From positions 49,933 through 113,932 of the forward strand of contig CAZRQL010000007.1 in the NCBI GenBank assembly GCA_964602415.1: DNA of 64,000 bases. Reading direction: 5' to 3'. Position 1 is the first letter of the stretch. Each line of letters opens with the position of its first letter. The notes under the pieces are model-generated. The model saw only the letters and a program-made list of their open reading frames with translations, was not told the origin of the DNA and made no database searches. Both the position numbers and the translations under genes were made by a program. Positions 8,796 through 18,121 of the stretch are shown here, in pieces. This stretch comes from CAZRQL01 sp964602415 (lineage in GTDB: Bacteria > Bacteroidota > Bacteroidia > Cytophagales > Flammeovirgaceae).

Positions 8796-8831
8796 CAAAT
8801 CTAAAACTTGTTTGACACCTGTCAAAACAAG
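8796..8831 (-). promoter_or_regulatory. pfkA promoter with overlapping inverted-repeat operator candidate
   Basis: On the minus strand TTG (8825-8823), a 19-base spacer and TAGATTTG (8803-8796) match the Bacteroidota -33/-7 promoter closely. The -33 element is embedded in an inverted repeat, TTTGACA-CC-TGTCAAA at 8811-8826, which extends with a one-base bulge to CTTG...CAAG (8807-8831). A dimeric regulator bound here would block the promoter; this is inference. Confidence 0.6.
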
Positions 8832-8989
8832 CGATTCGTATATGGATTGGTTTGATTGCTAAAATATTAATTTTCAATGATTTGATTTAATACAATAACA
8901 AAAAGTTAAATTACACTTCGCTTTTAAGCAAACTTGTCTCAATTTTGCAGCAAGGGAATAGTTTTTTCGTCTTCAAAAATAAATTTGTA

Positions 8990-9394
8990 ATGATTCAGTC
9001 TTTTGATTATCATGTAGAATGTGCCCGCATACAAAATGCCATAGAGAGCCATCTCACCGTCGAGGGAGATTTGGTATTTGACTACACAAACCAGAACAAT
9101 AACGTCAAACTCAACCTCATAACTGTCAATTCAAGACATAATCAGTCTTTTTTATTTCATAGCGTCATAGGAATAGACAAAGTGGATGCGCTAAAAAAAA
9201 TGCTGGATTATGTAGAAAATTACCGCGACAGCGATAGTTCATACACCATACAGTGGACAGTCCGCAACAGCAGAGAGCTACACACTTCTTATTTTAGAGC
9301 CAAGAGCATCTATGAGGCATTAGACAAATTGTATTATGGCAGAGAAGTGAATAGCATCACAGTTTATAGCGTTGTAATGAACCCTATCACATAG
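8990..9394 (+). CDS. Conserved-looking protein of unknown function
   Basis: This is a 134-residue cytoplasmic protein from the ATG at 8990; a TTG at 8945 would extend it by 15. It has no signal peptide, membrane helix or recognisable motif. Composition is mixed alpha/beta, with a tyrosine-rich C-terminal half (SSYTIQW, SYFRAKSIYEALDKLYYG). It lies 50 bases ahead of the iron-sulfur assembly gene on the same strand, but no functional link can be shown. Confidence 0.55.
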   Translation: MIQSFDYHVECARIQNAIESHLTVEGDLVFDYTNQNNNVKLNLITVNSRHNQSFLFHSVIGIDKVDALKKMLDYVENYRDSDSSYTIQWTVRNSRELHTSYFRAKSIYEALDKLYYGREVNSITVYSVVMNPIT

Positions 9395-9444
9395 TTTTTT
9401 GTTTACTGTTTCGATAGTTCAAGCAATTATAATTTCTTTTTTTT

Positions 9445-9771
9445 ATGATTAAAGTCTCAGAAAAAGCATTACATAGAATATTACAGCTTCGCAGTGAAGA
9501 AGGCAGGACGGAAGGTGAGCACATTAGAGTCAGCGTCAAAGGCGGAGGTTGTTCGGGGCTAATGTATGACCTTGTGTTTGACAGTGCCCCACAGAGCGGG
9601 GACCATGTTTTTGAGGACAAAGGGGTCAAAGTTTTTGTAGATAGAAAGAGCCTATTGTATTTGGTGGGAACTACATTAGATTTTTCCGACGGACTAAACG
9701 GCAAAGGTTTTCAATTTATCAACCCTAATGCTTCCCGTACTTGTGGCTGCGGAGAGAGTTTTTCTGTATAA
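9445..9771 (+). CDS. A-type iron-sulfur cluster carrier (HesB/IscA/ErpA family)
   Basis: The protein has 108 residues, the family length. It carries or delivers Fe-S clusters to target apoproteins. The three conserved cysteines are present: one in GGGCSGLMYDL and two in the C-terminal CGCGESFSV. There are no suf or isc genes beside it, so which member (IscA, SufA, ErpA) it is cannot be decided. The gene is followed 55 bases later by dnaB. Confidence 0.92.
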   Translation: MIKVSEKALHRILQLRSEEGRTEGEHIRVSVKGGGCSGLMYDLVFDSAPQSGDHVFEDKGVKVFVDRKSLLYLVGTTLDFSDGLNGKGFQFINPNASRTCGCGESFSV

Positions 9772-9826
9772 TACTTACGAGTTCTAACAAAAAGGTTGCC
9801 TATGGCAGCTATAGTTCTTCATCAAA

Positions 9827-11383
9827 ATGGCTACACCTTCACGCCCAAAGAAAATAATGCCCAATCCGACAGCTCAGGTAAGCCAAATGCTGGGCAAAGT
9901 CCCTCCACACAACCGTGATTTTGAAGAAGCTGTACTCGGAGCGATGATGCTGGTCAAGGATGCTATTATTGATGTGGTCGAAATCTTACATCCCGAGACC
10001 TTTTATGACCCCCGAAACTCTAAAATTTACGAGGCGATAAAAACCCTTTTTGCCAAAACAGAACCGATTGATTTGTTGTCGGTTTCCCATCAGCTTAGGG
10101 CGCAAGGCGAACTTGAACTTGTAGGTGGCAGCGCGTATTTGGTCACTTTGACCAACAAAGTAAACTCTGCGGCCAATATTGTTTATCATGCCCGAATTTT
10201 GGTTGAGTTATCTATTAAGCGAGAGCTCATCAAAGTCTCCGGAGAGTTGCAGAGGGATGCTTTTGAAGATACAACGGATGTTTTTACGCTGCTCGATAGT
10301 GTAGAGCAGAGCCTATTTGAAGTATCAGAAAAAAATATTCGCAAAAACTATGTGGGTATCAATACCTTAGTTTCACAGGCCATATCCGAATTGGAAAATG
10401 CCCGCCAACACGAATCCAATGTAACAGGGATACCTTCGGGTTTTTTGAATTTAGATAGGGTTACTTCCGGTTGGCAGCGATCGGATCTGGTTATTTTGGC
10501 CGCGCGTCCCGGTATGGGCAAAACGGCCTTTGTAGTCTCCACCATGAGAAATGCGGCGGTGGATTTTAAAATGGGGGTAGCTATTTTTTCTTTGGAAATG
10601 GCTTCCATCCAGCTTGTTAAACGACTCATCTCCGCTGAAGCAGAAGTTGAATCAGAAGCCTTACGTAAGGCTCAACTCAGCGACAGTGATTGGAGCAGAA
10701 TCATTTTGAAAACAAAAAAACTTGCCGAAGCTCCCATATTCATAGACGATACCCCTGCCCTTTCTGTGCTCGAACTCCGTGCCAAAGCGCGCCGACTCAA
10801 GGCCCAGCACAACATCCAACTCATCATCATTGATTATTTGCAGTTGATGAGCAGTGACTCAGGAAAATTCTCAGGGAACCGAGAACAAGAAATTGCATTT
10901 ATTTCTCGTTCTCTCAAGCAGTTGGCCAAAGAGTTGAACATTCCGGTCATAGCTCTTTCACAGCTGAGCAGAGCTGTAGAAACGCGAGGTGGAGTCAAAC
11001 GCCCTCAACTTTCTGACTTGCGCGAAAGTGGCAGTATTGAGCAAGATGCTGATATTGTGCTGTTTCTGTATAGACCGGAATACTACGGCCTCACCGAAGA
11101 CGAGGAAGGGATGCCCACCAAAGGGCTTGCCGAATTGATCGTAGCCAAACACCGCAACGGTGCATTGGATACCGTGAAACTGAAGTATGTCTCACAATTT
11201 ACTAAATTTGAAGACTGGGGCAGAGACAACTTTAGCGATATAGACGAGCTAAATACGCGATTGGGCAATGTTGATATGGATACAGTGTTGGATGACACTG
11301 AGCCGGGTATCAAGGTGACTTTTGCGAGTAAACTCAATTCAGGAAGAAGCGGCTTAGATACCCTGCCCGATGCTCCTTTTTAG
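9827..11383 (+). CDS. dnaB: Replicative DNA helicase DnaB
   Basis: The protein has 518 residues. This hexameric 5'-3' helicase unwinds the chromosome at the replication fork. The N-terminal domain (VPPHNRDFEEAVLGAMML...) and the RecA-like C-terminal domain are both present: Walker A ARPGMGKTAF at about 226-233, Walker B LIIIDYLQLM, ALSQLSRAVETR and the arginine region of DLRESGSIEQDADIVLFLYR. The C-terminal tail (about 40 residues) after the core is variable. No intein is visible. It is convergent with the ParA gene, two bases apart. Confidence 0.96.
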   Translation: MATPSRPKKIMPNPTAQVSQMLGKVPPHNRDFEEAVLGAMMLVKDAIIDVVEILHPETFYDPRNSKIYEAIKTLFAKTEPIDLLSVSHQLRAQGELELVGGSAYLVTLTNKVNSAANIVYHARILVELSIKRELIKVSGELQRDAFEDTTDVFTLLDSVEQSLFEVSEKNIRKNYVGINTLVSQAISELENARQHESNVTGIPSGFLNLDRVTSGWQRSDLVILAARPGMGKTAFVVSTMRNAAVDFKMGVAIFSLEMASIQLVKRLISAEAEVESEALRKAQLSDSDWSRIILKTKKLAEAPIFIDDTPALSVLELRAKARRLKAQHNIQLIIIDYLQLMSSDSGKFSGNREQEIAFISRSLKQLAKELNIPVIALSQLSRAVETRGGVKRPQLSDLRESGSIEQDADIVLFLYRPEYYGLTEDEEGMPTKGLAELIVAKHRNGALDTVKLKYVSQFTKFEDWGRDNFSDIDELNTRLGNVDMDTVLDDTEPGIKVTFASKLNSGRSGLDTLPDAPF

Positions 11384-11385
11384 GA

Positions 11386-12066
11386 TTAGTGCATATCATA
11401 AATGCACTTTGACATAAATTCATCAAAGTACATGTTAAATTCGTCTTTGTGGTCTTGGGGGTCTGCAATATCCTTAACGGTCGATATAGCTCTTTTGTAT
11501 CGAGCTAAATTTGAGATGGGAGAATAAAAAAATTCTAAATTCCCTGCCCCTTGTATCTCTTTAAGGTTTTGGTACTCAATAGTCATATCTTTTTTATTGA
11601 TGACACCATAGACCTTAAGGGGGGGCTCTTGCTTAGCGGCTTTATTTTCTTGAATTACGGGGATGGCTTTTTCGAGGAATTTTTTTGTTGCCATTAAGTC
11701 CAACTGACTGGCCACTACGGGCACAACAACAATATCTGAAAACAGCAAACTGTAAAAAGACTCAACGCCCTCCATTCTGCCCGGAACATCAATGAGGACA
11801 ATATTATATTTTGTTTTGGCTAAGAAGAGAGACTTCTCAAAATTTACTTCAGGATTGGCTTGTCTCCAGTTGTAAGCATATACATCATAAGATTTTTCGT
11901 TACCTTCTTGGATGAAAATACTTTTTACAGACCGTTGAGGGTCAGCATCCACCACCAAGACCTTTAAGTCCGTCCTATTGTGAATGGCCGCAGCCGTGAG
12001 CATCAACAAAGTGGTTTTACCTGATCCTCCTTTCTGAGTAGCAAAAGAAATGACCTTAGTGATCAT
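11386..12066 (-). CDS. ParA-family ATPase (orphan)
   Basis: The protein has 226 residues from the ATG at 12066 (a TTG at 12102 would add 12). The deviant Walker A motif QKGGSGKTT (about 11-19, with the signature lysine K12), VDADPQ and VLIDVPG identify a ParA/MinD-type P-loop ATPase that forms ATP-dependent dimers on DNA or membrane. No parB gene or centromere-like site is seen beside it, so the cargo is unknown; chromosome, plasmid-type or protein-cluster positioning are all possible. Two near-identical direct repeats (GTTAATTsAC) lie at 12091-12100 and 12105-12114 just upstream. Confidence 0.85.
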   Translation of the reverse strand: MITKVISFATQKGGSGKTTLLMLTAAAIHNRTDLKVLVVDADPQRSVKSIFIQEGNEKSYDVYAYNWRQANPEVNFEKSLFLAKTKYNIVLIDVPGRMEGVESFYSLLFSDIVVVPVVASQLDLMATKKFLEKAIPVIQENKAAKQEPPLKVYGVINKKDMTIEYQNLKEIQGAGNLEFFYSPISNLARYKRAISTVKDIADPQDHKDEFNMYFDEFMSKCIYDMH

Positions 12067-12113
12067 TGATTGTTTTTTTACCGTTCCAAAGTTAATTGAC
12101 AAAAGTTAATTCA

Positions 12114-12139
12114 CAAAAAAAGCCACCATAAGGTGGCTT
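12114..12139 (-). terminator. Rho-independent terminator of the TPR gene
   Basis: Read on the minus strand, the stem AAGCCACC / GGTGGCTT with a four-base loop is followed directly by seven T residues. It lies just past the stop of the TPR gene at 12159 and before the ParA start, so it separates the two units. Confidence 0.85.
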
Positions 12140-12158
12140 GTCTTAACAAATTAGGGAT

Positions 12159-13568
12159 TTAATTTTTATCGTCATCATCGCCCCCATCATCTTCATCCTC
12201 ATCATCATCGCCACCCTGAAGAAGCCTAAAATTGATATCCCTTTCCAAAAAAGCCGCCGCTTGATAAGTCGTTCCTTTGGTAAAGCGCAATAAAGAAGTA
12301 GCTTTTTTATAGTCACCCGCCTTACGGTAAATCATAGCCAGCAGCAAAGCGATTCTTGCTTTTTGGTCGTTAGGTAGCTTTGGGCTTTTCAGGGCTGCTT
12401 CCAATTGATTCGCTCCAACATCAGGTTTTTTAAGTTGGTACTCACAAGCACCTCTCAAGAAAAGCATTGTTATATTGGTAGGGTTCTTTTTAAGGTATTC
12501 ATCTATGGTCTGCGTAGCTTCCATGTAATCTCCGTTTAGATAATACATATTAGCAAGTTCATCGTACTTGGCATTGAGGCTTCCAGGGTCTTTTGCTTCT
12601 GCGACTTTAATCTCCTCCAACTTGATCTTAATCTGAGCACCAAAATTGCCTCCTTGTGTTTTGGCGAGTTTTGATTGCAGTTCCAGGGCTTTCGCCATAT
12701 CAGGCTTTTTCTTCAAAGCAATCAAGAGATTGTCTTTAGAATCTTGGTACTCCAAAACGTCATAATAGGCTTCTGCTATTTTCAAATAGCTTTCTGCAGC
12801 ATATCTCTTAATTTTAGATTTATATCTGCTATTGACAATAATTGCAAAGGTTTCGTCTGCTTTCTTATAATCTGCTATGCCGTTGTAAGCGACCCCCAAT
12901 TCGTAAAAATAAATTTCATTACCTGTTACTTGATTTTCAAGCTCTTTGGTAATGGGTTCTAACATTTTTATCGCTTCATTGTAACTGCCAACCACATTGT
13001 AGTATTGTGCGGCCATAAATTTCAAGTCGCTATTACCGGGAGAGAGTTTTAAGGCATCATCAATATGTGGTTTTGCCTCTTTGTAGCTCTTAATGCCAAA
13101 AAGTTGATTAATGATTTGGAGCTTGTAGCTGAGTTTGATTTCAGGATCTTTTGCATTGTTGTATGCTTTTTGGTAGCTTTCAACACTTTTCAGAATACGA
13201 GCTTTTTGCTCTTTTTTCTGCATTTTCAAAGCGGGTGTGCTATAAAGGTTGGCCAAAAGTTCCCATGCTTCTTCATATCCTTGGTCAATTTCTACCGCTC
13301 TTTCCAGGGATTTGATGGCTTCGGGATTGATAGGGTCAGCCGGATTTTTGGAATCCAATTTCAAATAATACGTCCCTAAAAGATAGTGGATTTTAGCATT
13401 CGACTTGTCAACATTTGAAGCCTGTTTTAACACTTCAACGGCTTCGGGATATCTTTGACTCAAGGCCAAAACCTCGGCTTTCTCAATAAGGTCTTTAACA
13501 GTTTGGGCATAACTTAGCCCGCAGACCGATACCCATGCAAAAAGCAAAGAGAGCAATTTGGTTTTCAT
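12159..13568 (-). CDS. Exported TPR-repeat protein with acidic tail
   Basis: The protein has 469 residues from the ATG at 13568 (another ATG lies at 13580). The signal peptide (LLSLLFAWVSVCGLSYA, cut before QT) indicates export to the periplasm or outer membrane. The rest is a chain of tetratricopeptide repeats (about ten, e.g. AKIHYLLGTYYLKLD, YFYELGVAYNGIADYKKAD) that form a protein-binding superhelix. The last 18 residues are almost wholly Asp, Glu and Gly. Role unknown; TPR proteins of this type are common in Bacteroidota envelopes. It has its own terminator. Confidence 0.8.
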   Translation of the reverse strand: MKTKLLSLLFAWVSVCGLSYAQTVKDLIEKAEVLALSQRYPEAVEVLKQASNVDKSNAKIHYLLGTYYLKLDSKNPADPINPEAIKSLERAVEIDQGYEEAWELLANLYSTPALKMQKKEQKARILKSVESYQKAYNNAKDPEIKLSYKLQIINQLFGIKSYKEAKPHIDDALKLSPGNSDLKFMAAQYYNVVGSYNEAIKMLEPITKELENQVTGNEIYFYELGVAYNGIADYKKADETFAIIVNSRYKSKIKRYAAESYLKIAEAYYDVLEYQDSKDNLLIALKKKPDMAKALELQSKLAKTQGGNFGAQIKIKLEEIKVAEAKDPGSLNAKYDELANMYYLNGDYMEATQTIDEYLKKNPTNITMLFLRGACEYQLKKPDVGANQLEAALKSPKLPNDQKARIALLLAMIYRKAGDYKKATSLLRFTKGTTYQAAAFLERDINFRLLQGGDDDEDEDDGGDDDDKN

Positions 13569-13653
13569 TGGTGAATCCATTTATGAGATGATGATTAATT
13601 TCTAAAACAACGTGAAGTAAGTTTTGATGCAAAGTAAATAAAAAAAATCTACA

Positions 13654-14748
13654 TTAATTTCTTTTGAAGTCAAGAACTTGGCCTTTCAAGCCTTTTTCTT
13701 TCATCATCTGCAAATACTGCAAAGCCGTAACTTTATTGGTAAAATTTCCAATAAGTACTTGATACTTAATGTCTCCTGTGTATTGGTCAACCATTATGTA
13801 GGTTTCAGGGAAGTTGTAATCAGACTGAAGTTTTGAGCAATAATCTTGCGCCGCTTCCAAATCATTAAGTTCAGACAAAAAAACCGAAAACCTATTTTTG
13901 TCAATTTTAACGCCATCAGGGCGGTATAGGTGTTTGTAAAGAGGATCAAAAGATATGTATTCTGCAAAATATTCTACCCGCTGAGCGACGTTGCCGGTAG
14001 TATCTTTCACATCGTAAAACCAATCAGATTGAACCACATAGAAATAGCTCAGATCTTCATCTCCTTTGACAATCATGTAGTAAGGGTGAGCACTCTCATT
14101 GATGATTTGAGCGGAGCGGTTTCCTTTTATTGTGTAGGCAGTGATTAGGTAGCGATCTAAGCCGTCTGTGAAACTCTCTTTGTTGAATTTGATTGCGGAG
14201 CGGCAAAAGTCTATCACACCGTCTTGGTTCAAGTCACCAAAAGAATCAACACCTTCGTAAACACTTGAGAATGTATACTGTTGAATAGAAGAAGGCTGGG
14301 TTATGTCATAAAGGTTGTAACAGCGATACCTACAACCTGCGCCCAAACAATCTTCCCTAAAGTTGATGAGTAAGAGGTATTTTTTTCCTAAAAACGAAAA
14401 TTCTATGTTTTGTAAGGTATTGCTAAAATTTTGTCTTACAGACATTTCTTCGGTACAATAAAAGAAAAAGTGCTTGCCGTTAATATAAATACCGGTAGGG
14501 TTGGGGTGAAAAATATTGTCGTACTGGGGGCCGTTTACGAAATAAGTTTTGAAGGGAACGCTGCAACCTTTGTAGTGCATGAATGAAGTGTCTCCTTTTT
14601 CCTCTGGACGATCGGGAAAGGGATTGGAGAGTATGGTAACTTTTTCAGCCGATAGCTTTCCAATGGTGTATTTCTCTTGGCTAAAGCCCACATTGTAAAG
14701 CAGGACAAAACAAATAAGCATACTCAACTTTCTAACAGTACTATTCAT
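13654..14748 (-). CDS. Exported protein with C-terminal SPOR-like domain
   Basis: The protein has 364 residues from the ATG at 14748, where a signal peptide begins (KLSMLICFVLLYNVGFSQ); the longer frame to 14874 lacks support. The middle has an acidic DLNQDGVIDF segment resembling an EF-hand-like calcium loop. The last 50 residues (YQVLIGNFTNKVTALQYLQ...GLKGQVLDF) fit the pattern of SPOR domains, which bind denuded peptidoglycan strands at division sites. The central region is not recognised. A strong promoter candidate sits 22 bases upstream of the start. Confidence 0.6.
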   Translation of the reverse strand: MNSTVRKLSMLICFVLLYNVGFSQEKYTIGKLSAEKVTILSNPFPDRPEEKGDTSFMHYKGCSVPFKTYFVNGPQYDNIFHPNPTGIYINGKHFFFYCTEEMSVRQNFSNTLQNIEFSFLGKKYLLLINFREDCLGAGCRYRCYNLYDITQPSSIQQYTFSSVYEGVDSFGDLNQDGVIDFCRSAIKFNKESFTDGLDRYLITAYTIKGNRSAQIINESAHPYYMIVKGDEDLSYFYVVQSDWFYDVKDTTGNVAQRVEYFAEYISFDPLYKHLYRPDGVKIDKNRFSVFLSELNDLEAAQDYCSKLQSDYNFPETYIMVDQYTGDIKYQVLIGNFTNKVTALQYLQMMKEKGLKGQVLDFKRN

Positions 14749-14769
14749 CGTAAAATAAGAATTTGGACT

Positions 14770-14802
14770 CAAAATTAAATTAATTTTTATTGTTGAGACA
14801 AA
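14770..14802 (-). promoter_or_regulatory. Consensus Bacteroidota promoter of the SPOR-like gene
   Basis: On the minus strand TTTG (14802-14799), a 21-base spacer and TAATTTTG (14777-14770) match the -33/-7 consensus TTTG-N17-23-TAnnTTTG. The leader to the ATG at 14748 would be under 20 bases. This supports 14748 over the longer frame. Confidence 0.65.
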
Positions 14803-15099
14803 AACCGTACAGCCAATGCGCATATCTTTTTGTTCAAAAATACTATTGAAAAAGTTACTTGAGTAAATCATCATTGGTTATGTAATTTATCGGGAGTTAA
14901 TGAAGGAGTGCGGCAAAAAGGGATCATATTTTTTTCTCTGTCTAACAAGCATATTTGAAAAAATATTGAAATTTCATGCAAACAAACATCTTTGCAGCAA
15001 AATTCACACCAAACCCCTAAGCTCTTTTGATTTCAATTTTTGTGTGTCAATTTTGGGGCTTAATTTTTGCTTGATTTATACAGATTAAGATATTATTTT
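14803..15099. other. AT-rich divergent intergenic region
   Basis: The spacer between the SPOR-like gene and the divergent Ig-repeat gene is strongly AT-rich. A possible promoter for the right-hand gene is TTTG near 15039 with a TAATTTTTG box at 15061 (one base longer than consensus). No RNA gene, repeat or convincing small ORF is visible. Confidence 0.4.
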
Positions 15100-16287
15100 A
15101 TGAAAACGATTGGTATTTTGGTTTTGCTTGCCTTCTTCGGTCTCAGTGCTTTTGCACAGTCCAAAACTGAGTTTGAGGTCTTAATTGACAATGGCAATAC
15201 TTATGCCACCAAACGAAATGTAAGCCTCTTGCTGAAAAGTGCTTACAAGCACCAAATGAAAATTAGCAACCGTGCAGATTTTAGTGGTGCAGAGTGGATA
15301 GCATACAAGAACTCGTTTAGCGACTGGGTACTCACTGCCAACGAAGGACAAGTAGAGGTTTTTGTAAAATTTCGCAACGAAAAAGGTGAAGAGTCTCAAC
15401 CGGTTTCAGACAAAATTATCTTGGATCTGACCCCCCCCGAAAATACATCTGTGGAGATTGATGTTCCCAACAAAATCACCAACAACAAAAGTTTGAAAGT
15501 TACACTCAAAATTACAGCCAAAGACGCTGAGTTCATGATGTTGTCAAACTCCAGCAATTTTTTTGGGTGCAGTTGGCAAAAGTTTAAGGAGGAGGTCAAA
15601 GACTGGCAGTTGGAACCCGGAGAGGGAGGCTTTCGCTATGTTTATGCAAAATTTAGGGACAAAGCGCAAAATATTTCTGCCGTCGTTTATGACAAAATTC
15701 TTTACGACATCGAAAAACCTATCAACGGAGGTATTTTGATTGACAATGACAAACAGTACACTACCAACCAAAACAGAATGGTAGAACTTAGGCTTTCTTC
15801 AACAGGAGCTGATTCTATGATAGTGAGTGAATTGCAGGATTTCTCGGATGTCTCTTGGATGCCTTTTAGGTCGGCTATGCCTTTCAAACTCAGCGCAGGT
15901 GACGGAGAGAAGGTAATTTTTGTCAAATTCAAAGACGCAGCAAACAACGCCACTGACGTGTTTTCGGACAAAATCATAATGGATTTGACCCCTCCGAGTG
16001 AATGTTCTATCACCATCAATGACGGGGCGACAGAAACCACGGATATCAATAAAAAAGTAAAACTAACTTTCAAGTCTGACCCCGATACAGAGTTTATGCT
16101 GGTAAGCAATAAGCCTAACTTTGGCAATGACCAGTGGACAATATACAGGCCTGAAATTGTGGACTGGGCTTTGCTGGGAGAAAAAGATGAACTTAAGACT
16201 GTTTACGTCAAATTCAAAGATAAGGCAGGTAACATATCTTCAATATTCAAATCTTCCATAGAGTTGAAAAGAGGATTCAATGATTGA
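15100..16287 (+). CDS. Exported protein with four tandem Ig-like repeats
   Basis: The protein has 395 residues from the ATG at 15100, where a signal peptide begins (TIGILVLLAFFGLSAFAQ). The mature part is four repeats of about 93 residues, each with the pattern DNG...T.....L.L......M.ISN...F....W......W.L..G.....VYVKFRD..GN.S....D.I..D.TPP. The DxTPP linkers and YVKFRDKAGN strands are typical of bacterial Ig-like beta-sandwich repeats found in surface proteins. No C-terminal sorting domain is seen. Function unknown; adhesion or structural roles are plausible. A terminator follows. Confidence 0.65.
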   Translation: MKTIGILVLLAFFGLSAFAQSKTEFEVLIDNGNTYATKRNVSLLLKSAYKHQMKISNRADFSGAEWIAYKNSFSDWVLTANEGQVEVFVKFRNEKGEESQPVSDKIILDLTPPENTSVEIDVPNKITNNKSLKVTLKITAKDAEFMMLSNSSNFFGCSWQKFKEEVKDWQLEPGEGGFRYVYAKFRDKAQNISAVVYDKILYDIEKPINGGILIDNDKQYTTNQNRMVELRLSSTGADSMIVSELQDFSDVSWMPFRSAMPFKLSAGDGEKVIFVKFKDAANNATDVFSDKIIMDLTPPSECSITINDGATETTDINKKVKLTFKSDPDTEFMLVSNKPNFGNDQWTIYRPEIVDWALLGEKDELKTVYVKFKDKAGNISSIFKSSIELKRGFND

Positions 16288-16310
16288 ACCTCCTTTGACA
16301 CCGACAGGAG

Positions 16311-16340
16311 AAGAGAGCCAAAATATGGCTCTCTTTTTTA
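16311..16340 (+). terminator. Rho-independent terminator after the Ig-repeat gene
   Basis: The stem AGAGAGCCA / TGGCTCTCT with a six-base AT loop is followed by a run of T on the plus strand. It lies between the convergent Ig-repeat gene and nuoB; the T-run is good only on the plus strand. Confidence 0.8.
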
Positions 16341-16835
16341 TGCCAATTTCAAAATAGCTGTTGGTACTTTCTGACTTCGGATTTTTTCTTGCAATTTTAT
16401 GATTCCACCAATTAAGGCCTCTGGTCTTGGAGGGCACCCCGGTACGTACACATCAACGGGAATAATTCTGTCCACTCCTTTTACGACATGATAACCATGC
16501 TGCCAATACGGGCCGCCGCAATTTGAACAACTTCCCATCGAGATAACGTAGCGAGGTTCGGGCATTTGTTCGTAAAGCCGCTTGATGCGGTCGGCCATTT
16601 TGAATGTAACCGTGCCTGCTACTATCATCACATCCGAGACCCGAGGGCTATTGCGGATGATGACCCCAAATCGGTCTAAGTCATAATTGGGAGAAAAACT
16701 GGACATCATTTCAATGGCACAACAAGCCAGCCCAAAACCCATTGGCCAAAGCGAAGAAAGGCGAGCCCAATTTAAGAGCGCATCAACTTGCGTCAAAATA
16801 ATACCTCCCTCACCGGTCTTTAAATCATTGCCCAT
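16338..16835 (-). CDS. nuoB: NADH-quinone oxidoreductase subunit B, isolated copy
   Basis: The protein has 165 residues. NuoB holds iron-sulfur cluster N2, the last electron carrier before quinone in respiratory complex I. All four ligands are visible: the adjacent pair C38-C39 ([10 protein letters not shown]), C103 (MGSCSNCGG) and C134 (VPGCPPRPE). Unusually, nuoA, nuoC and nuoD are not beside it; it is the last gene of a minus-strand run with nadC, a YcxB-like gene and a CorC-type gene, starting four bases after the latter. Whether it serves a scattered complex I or is a second copy cannot be told here. Confidence 0.92.
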   Translation of the reverse strand: MGNDLKTGEGGIILTQVDALLNWARLSSLWPMGFGLACCAIEMMSSFSPNYDLDRFGVIIRNSPRVSDVMIVAGTVTFKMADRIKRLYEQMPEPRYVISMGSCSNCGGPYWQHGYHVVKGVDRIIPVDVYVPGCPPRPEALIGGIIKLQEKIRSQKVPTAILKLA

Positions 16836-16839
16836 GTAA

Positions 16840-18117
16840 TCAGGATTTTAATGTGATTTTTACTATATCAATTCGCGGACCGCTCTTAGAAAGAATTTTG
16901 AACTCAAAAAGTTCATTTTCGACTATTTCATTTTCATCGGGCACTGTGTTGTTTATAGAGAGGATGTAGCCGCCCAACGTTTCGTATTCTCCCAAAGGAA
17001 TAGACCAATTCATCTTCTGGTTAAGGTACTCTACTTCCAGACGTGCACTGACGATGAAAGAATTGGGGCTATCGGCAGCTTTAATTTCTTCGTCTTGCTC
17101 ATCGTATTCATCTTCTATTTCCCCGAAAATTTCTTCCATGATGTCTTCGATGGTTACAATTCCCGCAGTGCCTCCAAACTCGTCCAATACCACCGCAATC
17201 GTGCGGCTGTTGGCAATAAACTTGACCATAAGCTCATTTGCCAGCATGGCTTCCGGCACACTCAAAATCTCTGTCATTACGTCTTGGATTTTTTGAGGTT
17301 TTCTAAAAATAGCGAGCTGGTGTACGTAACCAATGATGTTGTCAATAGAGTTATTGTAAATAAGTATTTTAGAGTGGCCGCTCTCGTAAAACCGGTCTTT
17401 TAGGGCTTCAATGCCGTCATTGATATCTACTGCAACAATATCGCGTCGAGGAATCATGCACTCTCTAAGACGTACGGTTTTGAACTCCATCGCATTGGCA
17501 AAAAAGTCATTTTCTATTTCTATTTTGCCCTCTTGAGAGCTTTTCATACTCTTGATATAGGCGTTCAGGTCAGTAAGCCCAAAAATAGGTTTGGCCTCAG
17601 AATATTTCATGCCCAACAGGTACTGCATAAAAAATTTTGTTGCCAGATTGATAAACCACGTGAAAGGATACAGCAAGCGGTACACGACCTCAAAAACGTA
17701 ACTGAAGTAAATTAAAAGCCTTTCAGGGTTGATCAGAGAAAAACTTTTGGGCACAAATTCTCCCGTTACCAATACGATTGCCGTTGAAATAACAGTTTGA
17801 GAACAAACCACCAGTAAATCCAGCGTTTTCGGGTTGAAATCAACATAACTTGAAATCCATTGGGATAGAATGGGTTCAAGGTATTGAGCCATATAAGCAC
17901 CATAGATGGTCAGTGCCACTGTATTGCCCAACAGCGTGGTCGTAATGAAGTAAGAAGGGTGATGCACATAGTTTGACAGTACCCTACCCGACCACAGGCC
18001 ATTTTTATTGAGAACTTCGATGTGCAATTTGTTGGCAGAGTTGAACGCTATTTCGATTCCTGAAAAAAACGCAGAAGCCACCAATGAAAGCACAATGACT
18101 GTAAAGGCATATTCCAT
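16840..18117 (-). CDS. CorC/HlyC-type membrane protein (CNNM DUF21 + CBS pair)
   Basis: The protein has 425 residues. The N-terminal DUF21/CNNM domain has several transmembrane segments (from residue 5 onward; WFINLATKF and others), followed by two CBS domains ([48 protein letters not shown]) and a C-terminal CorC_HlyC (TerC-associated FAD-like) domain. The family is linked to magnesium/cobalt efflux or resistance; some Bacteroidota members (GldE) take part in gliding, and this assignment cannot be settled by eye. It is four bases from both neighbours, so one transcript with nuoB and the YcxB-like gene is likely. Confidence 0.85.
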   Translation of the reverse strand: MEYAFTVIVLSLVASAFFSGIEIAFNSANKLHIEVLNKNGLWSGRVLSNYVHHPSYFITTTLLGNTVALTIYGAYMAQYLEPILSQWISSYVDFNPKTLDLLVVCSQTVISTAIVLVTGEFVPKSFSLINPERLLIYFSYVFEVVYRLLYPFTWFINLATKFFMQYLLGMKYSEAKPIFGLTDLNAYIKSMKSSQEGKIEIENDFFANAMEFKTVRLRECMIPRRDIVAVDINDGIEALKDRFYESGHSKILIYNNSIDNIIGYVHQLAIFRKPQKIQDVMTEILSVPEAMLANELMVKFIANSRTIAVVLDEFGGTAGIVTIEDIMEEIFGEIEDEYDEQDEEIKAADSPNSFIVSARLEVEYLNQKMNWSIPLGEYETLGGYILSINNTVPDENEIVENELFEFKILSKSGPRIDIVKITLKS

Positions 18118-18121
18118 ACAC

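Noticed and set aside
12159..12215. Simple-sequence run at the end of the TPR gene as a repeat element
   Set aside because: The run of GAT/GAC codons encodes the acidic tail in frame and ends in a proper stop, so it is coding rather than an independent repeat.
14749..14874. N-terminal extension of the SPOR-like protein to 14874
   Set aside because: The ATG at 14748 begins a clean signal peptide and the extension would cross the consensus promoter at 14770-14802.
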